Shown here one piece after another: positions 15,501-24,997 of a DNA stretch of 64,000 nucleotides. Position numbers and translations under genes: made by a program. Each line of letters opens with the position of its first letter. Positions within the stretch are counted from its first letter, which is position 1. The notes beneath the pieces are model-generated. The model was not told where the DNA came from and ran no database searches. It saw nothing but the letters and a program-made list of their open reading frames with translations. The DNA comes from Hydractinia symbiolongicarpus (lineage: Eukaryota; Cnidaria; Hydrozoa; Anthoathecata; Hydractiniidae): the NCBI RefSeq assembly GCF_029227915.1, contig NC_079877.1, forward strand, positions 30,715,851 to 30,779,850. The letters are read 5' to 3'.

Positions 15501-16372
15501 TAAAAGGTGGAGTTATAGCTTAGTTTTAATCTAGAAATAGGAAACCAAGTAGTTGTTTACGCCAAACTTTGATGAACGCTACTCTCAGCGTGAAATATCC
15601 TATAACAAACGGGTGCTAGCTACTTCCCACAAAATCTTAGGGAAAATATTTTAGCTAAAATTCTAAGCTAGCTAATACGTTCGTTAACTGGTGGGTTGTC
15701 GACCATCCATATATAAAGCAGATAGAATGCGTTGTCTGAAATGGGATTCTTTTTGTAAACCAAAATTTACTGCGAACCTAACCCGTCAAAAACACCATAT
15801 TTGTTGTTTTTCTGTCAAAATCACATTGTTGTTAAATTAAGGAGAACTCAAGATAATTTTATCTCCATCATATCAAACTTCTTTCTGTTGTGTTCCATAT
15901 TTGTCGCGGGCTCGGTGGAGATTATTAATTAATTTGTTTATTCTTTATTTTTTTTTAAATAGTTTCTGGCGTAGATTGATGATTAAAATAAAATAAAAAC
16001 AGTTCCAATAATATACCGTTCGTGTTGGTTGTAGTTATATTGCATGGTCGTCCTCAGGGTTCGTTGCTTGATGTCAGAGCCGCATTACCTTGACAAGCCG
16101 ACAAGTTTCTTCGTCGCAGAGCCTTAAGGTCAAATAGGCAAGAATCTTTGGAAACGAGGTTGGCAGTTTTAAAATTCTAGTCTTTCTTCTGGTGGAAGCA
16201 GAAGTAACAAGCCCTGGGTTATTGGGTTATTTTTTGCTGCTTCTCTTCACAATTGAATATATGCAGGCACGCTTCTCGAGCAGGCTCAATTAGCTAGTAA
16301 TGAGTGCCGTTATACAGTCAGTTTGTGTGACAAATCTTCGCTAAAAAGGTCCGCCTGAGAACATCTTCGAGG
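12589..16372. other. Upstream region of the ARHGAP32/33-like gene, no coding feature seen
   Basis: A 3' splice acceptor at 12589-12590 (minus strand) implies a 5' UTR intron here, so an untranslated first exon and promoter should lie between this point and the Polinton. I could not place them. No ORF with recognisable domains is present. An AT dinucleotide-rich patch lies near 13440-13480. Confidence 0.4.
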
Positions 16373-16548
16373 AAAAAAAGTTATTCACTGAATTTACTCT
16401 TCTAGTATGCCTCGCAGATCCCCCCTAACCAACCAGATCCCCCGGTTCTCACTCTCTTCCTGCACCCAATCTGCACATGCGCCAACTAAATTCGAAAAAA
16501 ATCCGACAAAATCCGATAATTCCGACGTCATCCAAACAATGACGTCAT
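16373..16548 (+). repeat. Left terminal inverted repeat of the Polinton
   Basis: Begins with an A-run followed by GTTATTCACTGAATTTAC and ends with tandem GACGTC palindromes (16533-16547). The reverse complement is found at 28204-28389 with scattered substitutions and small indels. Shared blocks include AAAGTTAT-CACTGAATTTAC, CCCCCTAACCAA-CAGATC, ATCTGCACATGC-CCAACTAAATTCG and GACGTCATCC. Confidence 0.9.
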
Positions 16549-16581
16549 AAAGGTAATAAAAGGTTACATCTGGCGCACCTC

Positions 16582-16669
16582 ACGCAAATCGTTAAAATCA
16601 ATGAATCTCCACGCCTCCACCGTACTCCTTCGATATCCACGCAAATCGTTAACATCGGTGAATCACCAC
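16582..16669 (+). repeat. Subterminal direct repeats inside the Polinton
   Basis: Two near-identical units of about 31 bp, starting ACGCAAATCGTTAA and ending TGAATC-CCAC, lie at 16582-16612 and 16639-16669. A weaker third, GAAATCGTTGAGTCTCCGC, lies at 16751-16769. They sit between the left TIR and the first gene and could be binding sites or part of the promoter of the plus-strand cluster. That role is inference. Confidence 0.6.
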
Positions 16670-16978
16670 CATAACAAGACTGCTCGAGTATAAGTCTAAG
16701 TCTAAGTATTTTTTTCAAAAATATTGCGCACATCAAGTGGTGAAAAGTGGTGAAATCGTTGAGTCTCCGCCTCAGACTATCGAGTATACATATCAATGAC
16801 ATCGATGAACGATCTATTTACTTTGATATTCTACATGAAATTTTTGATACAATTTACGCATGTCGATGAAGATTGATGAATTTACGGCATCACAGGTCTG
16901 AGGTGAGCACGAGACTTTATAACAATTTTTAAAAGATCATCAAAAAAAAGTATTGATAAAAAATCTAGTTATAACAAA

Positions 16979-17435
16979 ATGAGTTGGTTACAAAATGTTC
17001 CGGATTATCTAAAAACGCAAGAAATGTGTAACAAAGTAGTTGAAGATAATCCCTATATGATCGGGTTTGTTCCGGATCAATTAAAGACGCAGAAAATGTG
17101 CAATAAGGCGGTTGAACGGAAACCCTATGTGCTCGTGCATGTTCCAGATGAATTGAAAACGCGGGTAATGTGCAACAAGTTAGTTGAAAGGGATCCCCTG
17201 AAACTCAAATCTGTTCCGGATCGATTAAAGACGAAGGACATGTGCATGAGAGCTAGAGCCCCAGTGCCTGAAGTATATTCCAATTTATTACAAAACACAG
17301 GAACTGTGTAATAAAGCAGTTGAGGAGGATCCCGAAGCGCTCAACCATGTTCCAAATCATCATAGTCAGGTGTATGAGAGCAATTGGTTTATGGTGCAGG
17401 ATGATAAAAAAATAATGATATTAATAAATGAGTAG
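16979..17435 (+). pseudogene. Polinton 24-residue-repeat protein (VPDxLKTxxMCNKxVExxP), frameshifted
   Basis: The uninterrupted frame 16979-17311 gives 110 residues, made almost entirely of units of exactly 24 residues (72 bp) with the pattern VPD-LKT--MCNK-VE--P----; units begin near 16998, 17070, 17142 and 17214. A further unit (YKTQELCNKAVEEDP) continues in another frame from about 17262, so one frameshift separates the tail that ends at 17435. The final stop overlaps the start of the next ORF (ATGAGTAG). I know similar Cys-containing repeats from Polinton-like elements and uncharacterised cnidarian proteins. The function is unknown; helical repeats that bind a partner are a plausible guess. 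Confidence 0.75.
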
Positions 17436-17550
17436 CAAATCATCATTGGAAATAATTAAAGATATGTTGGGCGTATTTTTTATCAGCGCCGGGGTCCCTA
17501 TCTCAGTATTCGCGATGGCCCTCATGGACATCACTGAAAAAGAGAATTGA
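17428..17550 (+). CDS. Small membrane protein, 40 residues
   Basis: A short intact ORF whose start overlaps the end of the repeat-protein frame. The middle (MLGVFFISAGVPISVFAMAL) is hydrophobic and could span a membrane, with charged ends. Tight packing and overlap with the upstream frame support it as a real Polinton gene. No function can be assigned. Confidence 0.5.
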   Translation: MSSKSSLEIIKDMLGVFFISAGVPISVFAMALMDITEKEN

Positions 17551-17665
17551 TTGAAAAACTAAAGGGGTAGATTTATGAATTTGAAACCAAGGAACTTGTC
17601 GAACCCAGGGTTAGGGCTGGTGAGTTAGAATAGTATTGTATTGATAAAATATTTTTGTAAAATAA

Positions 17666-17815
17666 ATGACTGTCTCAGAAATTTATCTCAATGCTCAAGA
17701 CATATGTAACAAAGTAGTTGAAGATAATCCCTGGCTGATCGAGTATGTTCCAAATTATTTCAAAACCCAAGAAATGTTTGATAAGGCCATTATATATGAT
17801 CCATGTATAATTTGA
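17666..17815 (+). pseudogene. Second, short copy of the 24-residue-repeat protein
   Basis: The ORF of 49 residues carries two units of the same repeat (CNKVVEDNPWLIEYVPN, YFKTQEMFDKA) and then stops at a TGA. The next residues in frame (FIPGEF) still look like the start of another unit, so the gene appears truncated by the stop. It is a diverged duplicate of the gene at 16979. Confidence 0.6.
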
Positions 17816-17873
17816 TTTATTCCAGGAGAGTTCTGTTCATGATTCAGTGTTTCTTGAATCATAAAAAAAAACG

Positions 17874-17993
17874 ATGAAAGAACAGTGCAATGATTGTGAA
17901 TGTATACTTGATGAATATGAATATGAATTATATAACGAACATTATATAACGTTGGTTTTTGTAATTGTTTTACTAAAAAATAAAAAATATTAA
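17874..17993 (+). CDS. Small Cys-motif membrane protein, 39 residues
   Basis: The N-terminal part has CNDCEC followed by an acidic and tyrosine-rich stretch; the C-terminal part (ITLVFVIVLLKNKK) is hydrophobic with a basic end, as in a tail-anchored peptide. It lies between two recognisable Polinton genes on the same strand. Its size makes it uncertain. Confidence 0.4.
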   Translation: MKEQCNDCECILDEYEYELYNEHYITLVFVIVLLKNKKY

Positions 17994-18021
17994 TAAAACT
18001 TTTTACTATAAATAAAAGAAC

Positions 18022-18587
18022 ATGTTGAAATTTGGAGACAAAATTATTAAATCAAAAGAATTTTATACTAATATCACACCACTAAATATCGAAGATGTGA
18101 AATTTAAAAACCTTGTGCTGAGTTGATTCCATTCCAGCAAACAGAGGTAAGAATGAACGATTTGTTATTGGGTATGACCAAGACGGCAACCTATCACCCT
18201 GTCTCTCAATACAGCGAGAATTCTGCGTTTACTATGTCGTTCGATCTGGATGACTATCCTGAGTGGTTGGAAAAATACGATGAGATATTGAAAACAGTAC
18301 AGGATTTGGAAGGTCATGGTTTCGTCAACATAAGCGTGAAGAAAGACCGGCATATTAACCCTAAACTGAAGGAATTTGAAGGCAAGATTCGAACTAATTT
18401 TCATAAAAATAAGATACCCGAGGAAGGTTATGAATGTACGGCCGTCATCAAGGTAGAAAGCATCTATAGACAGGGTCGCAATTATTATGTGCAAGCCTAC
18501 GTGGAAGAGTGTAAATACAAGGAGGTTGAAAGGTATGGCGCTAGTTATTTGAATGAATCTAAGGATGATGAGAGTACTGAGTTCTAG
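18022..18587 (+). pseudogene. Polinton DNA-binding-like protein, two frameshifts
   Basis: The protein starts MLKFGDKIIKSKEFY in one frame. It continues in a second frame through a segment reading RFVIGYDQDGN and in a third frame (long ORF 18123-18587) from YHPVSQYSENSAFTM to the C-terminus. The last part has KTNFHKNKIPEEGYEC-like and YYVQAYVEECKY motifs characteristic of a conserved Polinton protein of about 200 residues that I associate with single-stranded DNA binding. The role is inferred from family memory, not from a visible catalytic motif. At least two indels make this copy non-functional. Confidence 0.65.
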
Positions 18588-18621
18588 TTTATATAGTTGA
18601 TAATGAACTATATGAAAATAA

Positions 18622-18870
18622 ATGAACACAAGAACCGTTAAAGAATTATGTGCAATAGCAAAGGAGCAAGATATAAAGGGTTATTCAGGTCTGAATAAGG
18701 ATGATCTCATCTTAGCGCCATGTAACGAGTGCAGACTTCTGGCTTTAATTACACACTTGAGCTTCAAAGCTAAAGCAGAGCAGCGCAAGGTGATCTGCGA
18801 TGGTAATATAGAAATCGATGCTGATACTGGTGAAGTACTACAATGCGAGATTGACTATGGTAGATACTGA
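18622..18870 (+). CDS. Small SAP-like protein, 82 residues
   Basis: The N-terminus TVKELCAIAKEQDIKGYSGL-NKDDLI fits the two-helix SAP / Rho-N fold used for DNA or RNA binding, including the typical KGYSGLNKDDL turn. A second part with two Cys-containing stretches follows. The ORF is intact and starts 35 bp after the preceding gene, on the same strand. It ends 40 bp from the convergent minus-strand ORF at 18910. SAP-domain proteins of this size are common in Polintons. Confidence 0.7.
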   Translation: MNTRTVKELCAIAKEQDIKGYSGLNKDDLILAPCNECRLLALITHLSFKAKAEQRKVICDGNIEIDADTGEVLQCEIDYGRY

Positions 18871-18909
18871 TTTGCAACTCCCATCAATACTCTGGTGGAT
18901 CTTCATAAG

Positions 18910-19567
18910 TTATGTGACATTGACAGGTGGGGTATCGGAAGTGCGGGTGATTTGCTGTAAAAAATCATGTTTTCCTTGTTTTTTACCTCCAGCTAAAATG
19001 GCTTCACGTTGCTCGGCAGTGATGGTCTCTACAACACGCTTTGATTTTAGTCGAATTTGTACTTTTAAATTACGGTAGTGTTCTAGTTCTTTAAGAATGA
19101 AATGATATTCTTCATGCGAGATGCGATCCTCTACTGCTTTTGAAATAAGGCTCCAGATTGAGTCTAACTTGGCCTCAGCCAGAGTCTTGATCTTGTAATG
19201 TTTCTTAGCTTTTGAGTCAAAGATTTTTTGCACTTTATGCACAACAGCTGAAGAGATCCCAAGGATCATTTCAGCTGAGGCTAAATCAATACTTACTGGA
19301 ATTCCATCTCCTGTCGTAAGTGTTACGACTGAAGCGAGTTCAAGAGCAGTGATTGCGGTGACTACTGAAGTATCACTTATTGTAGCTGCAGTTGCACGAC
19401 GCTTGCATCGCGTGTTAAGGTTGTCCCTGTGGCTCACCTCTCTTCGTAGAAACTTTTCAATTTCATCAATCTTTTTTTAATCTATAGACCTGACTTTCAT
19501 CCTGCATAGTATCGTCCTCAGGTGCAGTTGGTGGTAAGGTTGGATATAATTTCATTCTATCATCCAT
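18910..19567 (-). pseudogene. Polinton helical/hydrophobic protein of unknown function, frameshifted
   Basis: The start (MDDRMKLYPTLPPTAPEDD) at 19567 runs to a poly-A tract near 19480, where one indel shifts the frame. The remainder (KFLRREVSHRDNL..., then a small-residue hydrophobic stretch, then KTLAEAKLDSIWSLISKAVEDR) runs to the stop at 18910. This architecture, an acidic head, a short coiled segment, a glycine/alanine/threonine-rich central stretch and an ISHEEYHFILKELEHY tail, is one I know from Polintons near the penton gene. The start codon overlaps the stop of the upstream penton-like frame (ATGGATGA). The function is unknown; a minor virion protein is possible. Confidence 0.65.
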
Positions 19568-20231
19568 CTTCTTTCATTCTAAGCAAATACATCGTCATTC
19601 TAGTAAGATAAACATTCCCTTCATGGTAATATTCGTCGGTTAGCATGAACTGTAATTCATCCGTCGATCCGTTCAAAGGAGTGTAGATTGGAGTGTCAAA
19701 GATTCAGGTAAGCATATCTCCCCAATCATTCAATTCTTTGGTAGGAAGCATCGCGAGAATTTTGGATTTCTTACCATTAAACAAGCAGTTATCTTCATCA
19801 ATCTGATAGCAGGTTAGTCTTAACCTATGGTATATACCATTCCTGCAGTAACCATCATACTCGCCCTTCATGTATAAGCCTACATCACCAGGATCTGGTA
19901 TTGCCATGAGATATTTGAGTTTCTCGGTGATATGAACCGTATACCCATCATTTACACGAAGTCTGCAAAATCCATTTTTTAGAAAAAGATTATAGCTTAC
20001 CCTTCAGCTTGCTTGTTGATAGTACTCGCCAGGCCCTCTATTTTATAGAGGCCTCTCATAATTTTAATTGTGGTCAGGTCCCGTCCTCCGAATTTTAAAT
20101 TCATTATTATTAAATAGGTTCAACCAGGTAGCACGAATACTGATGGATTTTAAAGCGATCCTCGTACCATTCTCAAGGTGCTTATCAAAATTAGTCGCGT
20201 TAACAATATCAGTGATAGAGAGTTGTTTCAT
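19560..20231 (-). pseudogene. Penton-like minor capsid protein relic
   Basis: Starting from MKQLSITDIVNATNF at 20231, the frame is broken after 20064, resumes around 19990 (LRVNDGYTVHITEKLKYL), continues to 19704 and after an in-frame stop resumes to 19560. The N-terminal LENGTRIALKSISI block and the C-terminal YTPLN--TDELQFMLTDEY block fit the layout of Polinton penton proteins (jelly-roll, pentameric vertices), but residue-level similarity is modest. At least three disruptions are present. The next gene downstream starts within its stop codon, suggesting a compact ancestral operon-like arrangement. Confidence 0.55.
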
Positions 20232-20285
20232 GTTTCTTTTAAAAATAAAACATGAATATTTACTCGTATAACCCGAAGGATAAGT

Positions 20286-21379
20286 ATGCACCAAATCATG
20301 GGAGATATCTGGAACGGGGATGATCTTACGGTGCAGAACATTGTTATGATAAAGGGTCCTCTTTCACTGTAAAATTTCCAGATATATTTGTTGACTATGA
20401 ATTCCATTCTGGGACAAGCTCACTAGTAAAAGAGTGGCACAGTCACCCCTTTAGCCTTTGGTCTACACAACTTAATTTTGCTGTCTAATGTACAACACCC
20501 GCCTGCGGTATTTTAATACATCTAAACGCTAAGCTGCCTATAGTTCTTGCTGTATATCGATTCCATACATATTTTTAAATACGTAAAATTTTATCTTAAC
20601 TGGAAATATCACTACCTGCCTCAGACAGATTTCGACGTTTAAACAACCCATTCAACCAACAGAAACTCCAGCAATAAGCTCTTCAATTTGGAGTACCTGG
20701 CGGTGAACAAAATTTGAGGAATGAAACCACCTTCAGCAGTTGGCAACTTCATTGCAAAGATTATCCTGGTTTAGGCCTAAGTTATTTCGATGAAGACTCG
20801 TGGAGCCGCTGGATTATTGAAACAGGTCAAGGTCTTACTCGCATCGGTATCAAATAATTATCACAGATTTTTATTTTATTTTATGCCTACTTAATCCTTG
20901 AGAGTCAGGCGAATGCGAAATATGAGATAATTGGGAGCCAAGGATCAGCGATTGTACTTAACAACCTTCGAGGGTCTGATAATTAAAAATAGCAATATAG
21001 GTAAGGAAATTGCTTAATTCCAGAATGTGTTGAAATATGCAAGATCCAAAGTTGATTTTAGTGTTGCCCATGGCGTCTCTATGATCCCGAGTGATATGAA
21101 TCTTAACATTGGAAACGTTATGAATTTTACAAACAAAATTCTGATTAGCAAGGAGTATTTTCTATCGGTATAAATCCTAAGATTAACACTAATGCGAAGC
21201 ATGTTGACATTAAGCACCGCCCGCCACAGGTGAGCCACGTGATCCCTAAACCCGTAGGGTGTCGCCTAGCGGCTCCGAAGAAGCACGAGGTGATAAATCG
21301 CAAAGCAGAGTAACGTGCAGATAACAAAGCTATACTAGTTACGACTGCAATAGGTGTTATTTTGCTTTACAAAAAGTAG
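20286..21379 (+). pseudogene. Polinton virion-type protein relic with C-terminal membrane anchor
   Basis: The start region at 20286 diverges from the penton-like gene, 54 bp away. Fragments in shifting frames include VKFPDIFVDYEFHSG, LVKEWHSHPFSLWSTQLNFAV, FDEDSWSRWIIETGQG, YARSKVDFSV and MIPSDMNLNIGN. It ends with a hydrophobic anchor (AILVTTAIGVILLYKK). I recognise this order of motifs from an uncharacterised protein common in cnidarian Polintons. There are many stops and indels, so it is clearly dead. It is not the major capsid gene, whose relic is at 22721. Confidence 0.6.
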
Positions 21380-21391
21380 AAAACGTTTTTT

Positions 21392-21595
21392 TTACCATCT
21401 TTTACCTCTCTTCCCTATATAGCCCACAACAAAAGCAACAGCAGCAGAAATTACCAGGTATAGGTGCTTAGCCACAAATTCAACAATTTTTGCAGCCACC
21501 TTGAAAAAGAAGGATACTACCGTTCCTATTATTCCAGGAAAAGCGGCACTAGCTTTCCCTGCCAGAAACTTTAAAAATGGTGGATATGAGCAAGC
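21392..21595 (-). pseudogene. Small glycine/alanine-rich membrane protein, 5' end lost
   Basis: The minus-strand frame reads FLAGKASAAFPGIIGTVVSF, a basic stretch, then a second hydrophobic segment (YLVISAAAVAFVVGYIG) and a basic C-terminus. An upstream stop and an AT-rich insertion (about 21605-21655, with a small hairpin ACAATGCT...AGCATTGT) cut off the expected N-terminus. Two-segment proteins of this sort lie next to the coiled-coil gene in Polintons and resemble membrane-active virion peptides. That comparison is inference. Confidence 0.5.
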
Positions 21596-21656
21596 CTACG
21601 GCGAAACAATGCTTGCTATAGCATTGTTGCATTTATATTATTTATTTATTATTTAT

Positions 21657-22594
21657 TTAGCACTTATAGCATTGTTTTCCCTGCTCCTTGAATAAGATTT
21701 TAAGTTTTTCAGTTAGTGATGTGTCATCTCCCGCGATTTTCATCAGTGTGTCTTTAATTACTCTCAGTTGACTCCGAGTGTTAGCTAATAATTTACTATG
21801 CGCTTCTTTTTGATTTTCCAGCTTTTCAAGCTGCTTCCTTGCGTTTGCAATGTCTTTGTTCCAAATCTCTTGCTGTTCTTCGGTTACTCCAGCCAGCGCT
21901 TTCTTGTCTTCAAGCCTCTTCACCTTGGTCTTTGTTTCACTAATCTCCCTATCGTAATCAATCTTTTTATTTTTCAATTCTTCCAGGCTTTTCCTCAAGG
22001 CTTCAAGTTCGAGGTTGAGCTCTTTTCTCTCACCCTCCGTAAAGACCTCTTCGCTACCAATGGAAGTATATATGAGGCTTTTCGTTTCATCCAGAACCTT
22101 CCCGCCAAATAACTCCATCTCAATATCATCCAAATTGATACCATCATCTATATTATTCGAAAGTTGTTGAACCGCTTCTTTTTTAGTAGTTTAATTCGTA
22201 AAACCTAGATCTTTTACAAGGTCAACCTTCAGGTTATTTGTTATTTCACCAACTGATCTCTATTCCCTGTTATTTTTATACACATCCCTGGTTATATCTC
22301 TACCCTTAAAAATAAGCCGATCTTCTTTTACTATAAAGTCGTCGTAGTGCCTCGCATTTGGTAACCCCAGCTTTTTGCCAATATGTTTGTAAAGATCGTC
22401 GACCTTCGTCCTTTTACATCTCCTATCTGGGTTAGTTTCAACGCAATCCCCTGTCGTTCTCCTTTTGTTAACACCAGTTCAATGCCAGGCTGGGCAAGGT
22501 CCCAAGGATTACTAAAATTATTATTATTATTATCATTGCCTCCAGTATTGTCCTCATCGGTAAAAGCGTCTAGGTCATAAGTTGGATTATCCAT
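21657..22594 (-). pseudogene. Polinton coiled-coil protein, broken by stops and a frameshift
   Basis: The first part (MDNPTYDLDAFTDED, an Asn run, then WDLAQPGIELVLTKGERQGIAL) ends in a frame change near 22340; the middle has stops near 22260 and 22190. The last 158 codons (21657-22133) are one open frame, dominated by a heptad-rich coiled coil (ELEALRKSLEELKNK... through QLEKLENQKEAHSKLL). It is divergently oriented to the major capsid relic at 22721. Function is unknown; a structural or scaffolding role would fit the coiled coil. Confidence 0.6.
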
Positions 22595-22720
22595 TTTATT
22601 GGAAACAAAATCATCTAATAATAAACTAAGCAATAACTAATATATTTAGAAAAACACTTGATTCTGATGCGAAGATGAAAACGATGAAAGCAATGAAAGA
22701 AAAAAAAGCAGTGTGTCAAG

Positions 22721-23327
22721 GTGAGCCACATGCCGATAAACCGGAAAGAAGACCTGTATGTGAATGTCCCAAAGATGGGGAAGAATGATGTTATTTTCCC
22801 TGGAAGTCTTCGGTTATTTTTTGATCTGGAATTGACTAGTACCAATACGAAACGTACTATCATTTCAAATATCGGCAAGAGTCTGGTACAGACCCTGAAA
22901 ATCTGAATTAATAGTAATGAGGTGCAAAATACCGACGATTACAGAGTGTTTGCTGTCTATAGAGATCTCTGGTTACCGAAATTCGAGCGTAAAAATAATT
23001 TAATCCTAGAACACTTGAACATGGTAATATCCGTGCCTTGCAAGTGAAGGCTATCCCACTTGGAAAAAATTTCGAGCTGACTAGGAACCTACCGTTCTAC
23101 CAGCCTGGGTTACATGATAGGCTGCAGTTTGTTATTACTTTTGCGCTTATGAAGATGTCATTAAAGATGCAGGTACAGCGGTACAGGATATAAAGCTTAT
23201 CGATGAAGAAACAAATATGACCAATGATAATGATTGGAAAGATATCAAAACTCAACTCAAAAAATCAAAACATGCGTGTTTGTATATTAGGCTAGAGCAC
23301 CCTAGAAGCTATAAAATTCTCGAATGA
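22721..23327 (+). pseudogene. Major capsid protein (double jelly-roll) relic
   Basis: The frame opens with KEDLYVNVPKMGKNDVIFPG followed by SLRLFFDLEL and KRTIISNIGKSLVQTL. After an in-frame stop at about 22905 it continues with DDYRVFAVYRDLWLPKFER, then shifts frame to ALQVKAIPLGKNFELTRNLPFY. The segment PG-LRL-FDL followed by a short helix and VY-DLW is the signature order of Polinton major capsid proteins. The relic is only about 200 codons, roughly half or less of the family length, so the C-terminal jelly roll is missing. It ends 70 bp from the convergent integrase pseudogene. Confidence 0.7.
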
Positions 23328-23397
23328 ATGATGTTTTACCGATCGATTTGGTCCACAAAATACGGCTTTGAAAGGACTCCTTCACCATTATTTTACA

Positions 23398-24362
23398 TAT
23401 TTCGGAGGTATTTCAACATCTTCAGGGACTAGCATTAATTATTCGGCAACAAAACTACGTTCGGGTCCGTTTTTCAAATTATACAAGATGCGGCTATTTG
23501 GTTCTGCCACAATACAATCCAGCCTATATGTTTTCTTACTCTAAAAGGCATCAGTTGCACGTCTCCTTGCATCTCCGTGCTCTTCCCCTGGTTGTAACAA
23601 ATATAATCCTCTGGTAGTGACTTTTCCTCTGCATATTCTGTGCTTTTCACAAGTGGTGCATCCTCCTATTTAATAGCCTTTGACGGTTTCATGCCGATCA
23701 TTGCAGTCTTGGTGTTGTTGAGGCTTTTCACTATAGTGTACAGGTTTTTCACCCATATACTACTTTGGTCATCACTAACTAACTCTTGGGGGTCCTGTGG
23801 TTTGAAAAGCCTTTCTGCAAGGACTTTTTTATACGATTCTACAAAGGCTGTAAATGTATCATGGTACTTGGTTGTAGCTCGTTAAATCTCCACCTCTTTT
23901 GATTCCAAAACTTTTGCGGCATCTGATTTAAATTCAGACCCATTATTGCATTGAAAAATTGTAGGATAGCGGAGAGGGCCAGCCTTGTAAATGTCCTTAA
24001 TCATATCTGCAACCTCACTGGCCTTTTTCGTTTTTAAAGGTCTCGCCACCTTATATCTTGAGGCTACATCGATCCCCGTCAGGATATACTTGTAAACATT
24101 TCCATAAACTTTATCATGAGGCATATACAATAGATTAAACTGGTGGATTTGTTTCGGTTTTGTTACGTTAAAGTGAGGATAATCAAGCTTTTTTGGCCCT
24201 CGAATATGCCGAAGCCATAGTAATTGCCTAGATAACAGCGAGCAATTTGATGGCTTTTCGCCCAATCCAAAGATGTTCTTGGTTGTAGTAAATGCTGCTT
24301 AATTTTTCTGCCTCCTTCTCTGTAACGATATGTTTTGCTTTTGACTTCTTAACTTTTGACAT
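23398..24362 (-). pseudogene. Retroviral-type (DDE) integrase of the Polinton
   Basis: The N-terminus MSKVKKSKAKHIVTEKEAEK starts at 24362. After a frameshift near 24235, the longest frame carries the catalytic core: the first Asp in YILTGIDVASRYKVARPLKT, then TIFQCNNGSEFK, where family members normally have C-D-N-G, and a third-acid region FVESYKKVLAE. The C-terminal part, in other frames, has WVKNLYTIVKSLNNTKTAMIG and an SH3-like tail (LYNLKNGPERSF...LMLVPEDV). Total length of about 320 codons fits a full Polinton integrase. Besides two or more frameshifts and stops near 23880 and 23668, the second catalytic Asp is replaced by Asn, so the enzyme would be inactive even if the frame were intact. 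Confidence 0.88.
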
Positions 24363-24394
24363 GTTTATTACATGTTAAAATGTGTATTTTTTTC

Positions 24395-24892
24395 TTATAA
24401 ATATTTATAGGCTGCAAAACCTAAAAGGGCCAAGGAGCCAACGATAAAGGTTAGTTCGCCGTCCTGTTGATGTTTTGATGGCGTGTAAAAATCTGATAAT
24501 TTTGGAGCTTTATCGATCGTGGCGATATAGTACTCACGCATCCCTTCATCGAATTCTTTCAAGATTTCACCGGCTTGCCTTATCAATTCTCGTTGTTTAT
24601 TATACCAGTCGATTTTCATTTGTCGATCCCTTACCCACTCCGCTTGGGCAGCATGCAGTTGTTCAATTGCTTTATCATGTCGTTTTCGTTCCTCTTCACC
24701 ATGCCCCGAGAGCTTACTTAACAAGAAATTACTACCGAGAAATGCTAATGCGTTTATCAAGGCCCCTCCTGCCATTATTGCAAAAGATAGCGTAAAACCG
24801 ATGTCTACTACGGTCTCGTATAACATATTAATTATTTCTTTCTCGTACGGTGAAATGTTTATAGGGTGTTTATAGGGTATAGGGTCATTCAT
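24395..24892 (-). CDS. Polinton membrane/coiled protein, 165 residues, intact
   Basis: This is the longest undisturbed Polinton ORF here. Order: N-terminal NISPYEKEIINML, a hydrophobic segment (GFTLSFAIMAGGALINALAF), then GSNFLLSKLSGHGEEERKRHDKA leading into a long charged amphipathic helix, a LSDFYTPS motif, and a C-terminal hydrophobic anchor (FIVGSLALLGFAAYKYL). The same architecture recurs in cnidarian Polintons beside the integrase. The function is not known; the two membrane segments suggest a virion or membrane role. It starts 7 bp downstream of the preceding minus-strand gene. Confidence 0.75.
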   Translation of the reverse strand: MNDPIPYKHPINISPYEKEIINMLYETVVDIGFTLSFAIMAGGALINALAFLGSNFLLSKLSGHGEEERKRHDKAIEQLHAAQAEWVRDRQMKIDWYNKQRELIRQAGEILKEFDEGMREYYIATIDKAPKLSDFYTPSKHQQDGELTFIVGSLALLGFAAYKYL

Positions 24893-24898
24893 TATAGG

Positions 24899-24966
24899 TT
24901 AGAAATGTCTATTTTTTGGGGTTGAACTTTTTTCCAACATTTGATGATTTGTTATCGGGTGGTTGA

Positions 24967-24997
<31 letters not shown>

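Noticed and set aside
18165-18629. 154-codon minus-strand ORF
   Set aside because: It lies opposite the Polinton DNA-binding-like gene, has no recognisable motif and is a shadow of that gene's codon pattern.
20286-21379. Second major capsid protein gene
   Set aside because: Its motifs and C-terminal membrane anchor do not fit a double jelly-roll capsid; the relic at 22721 does.
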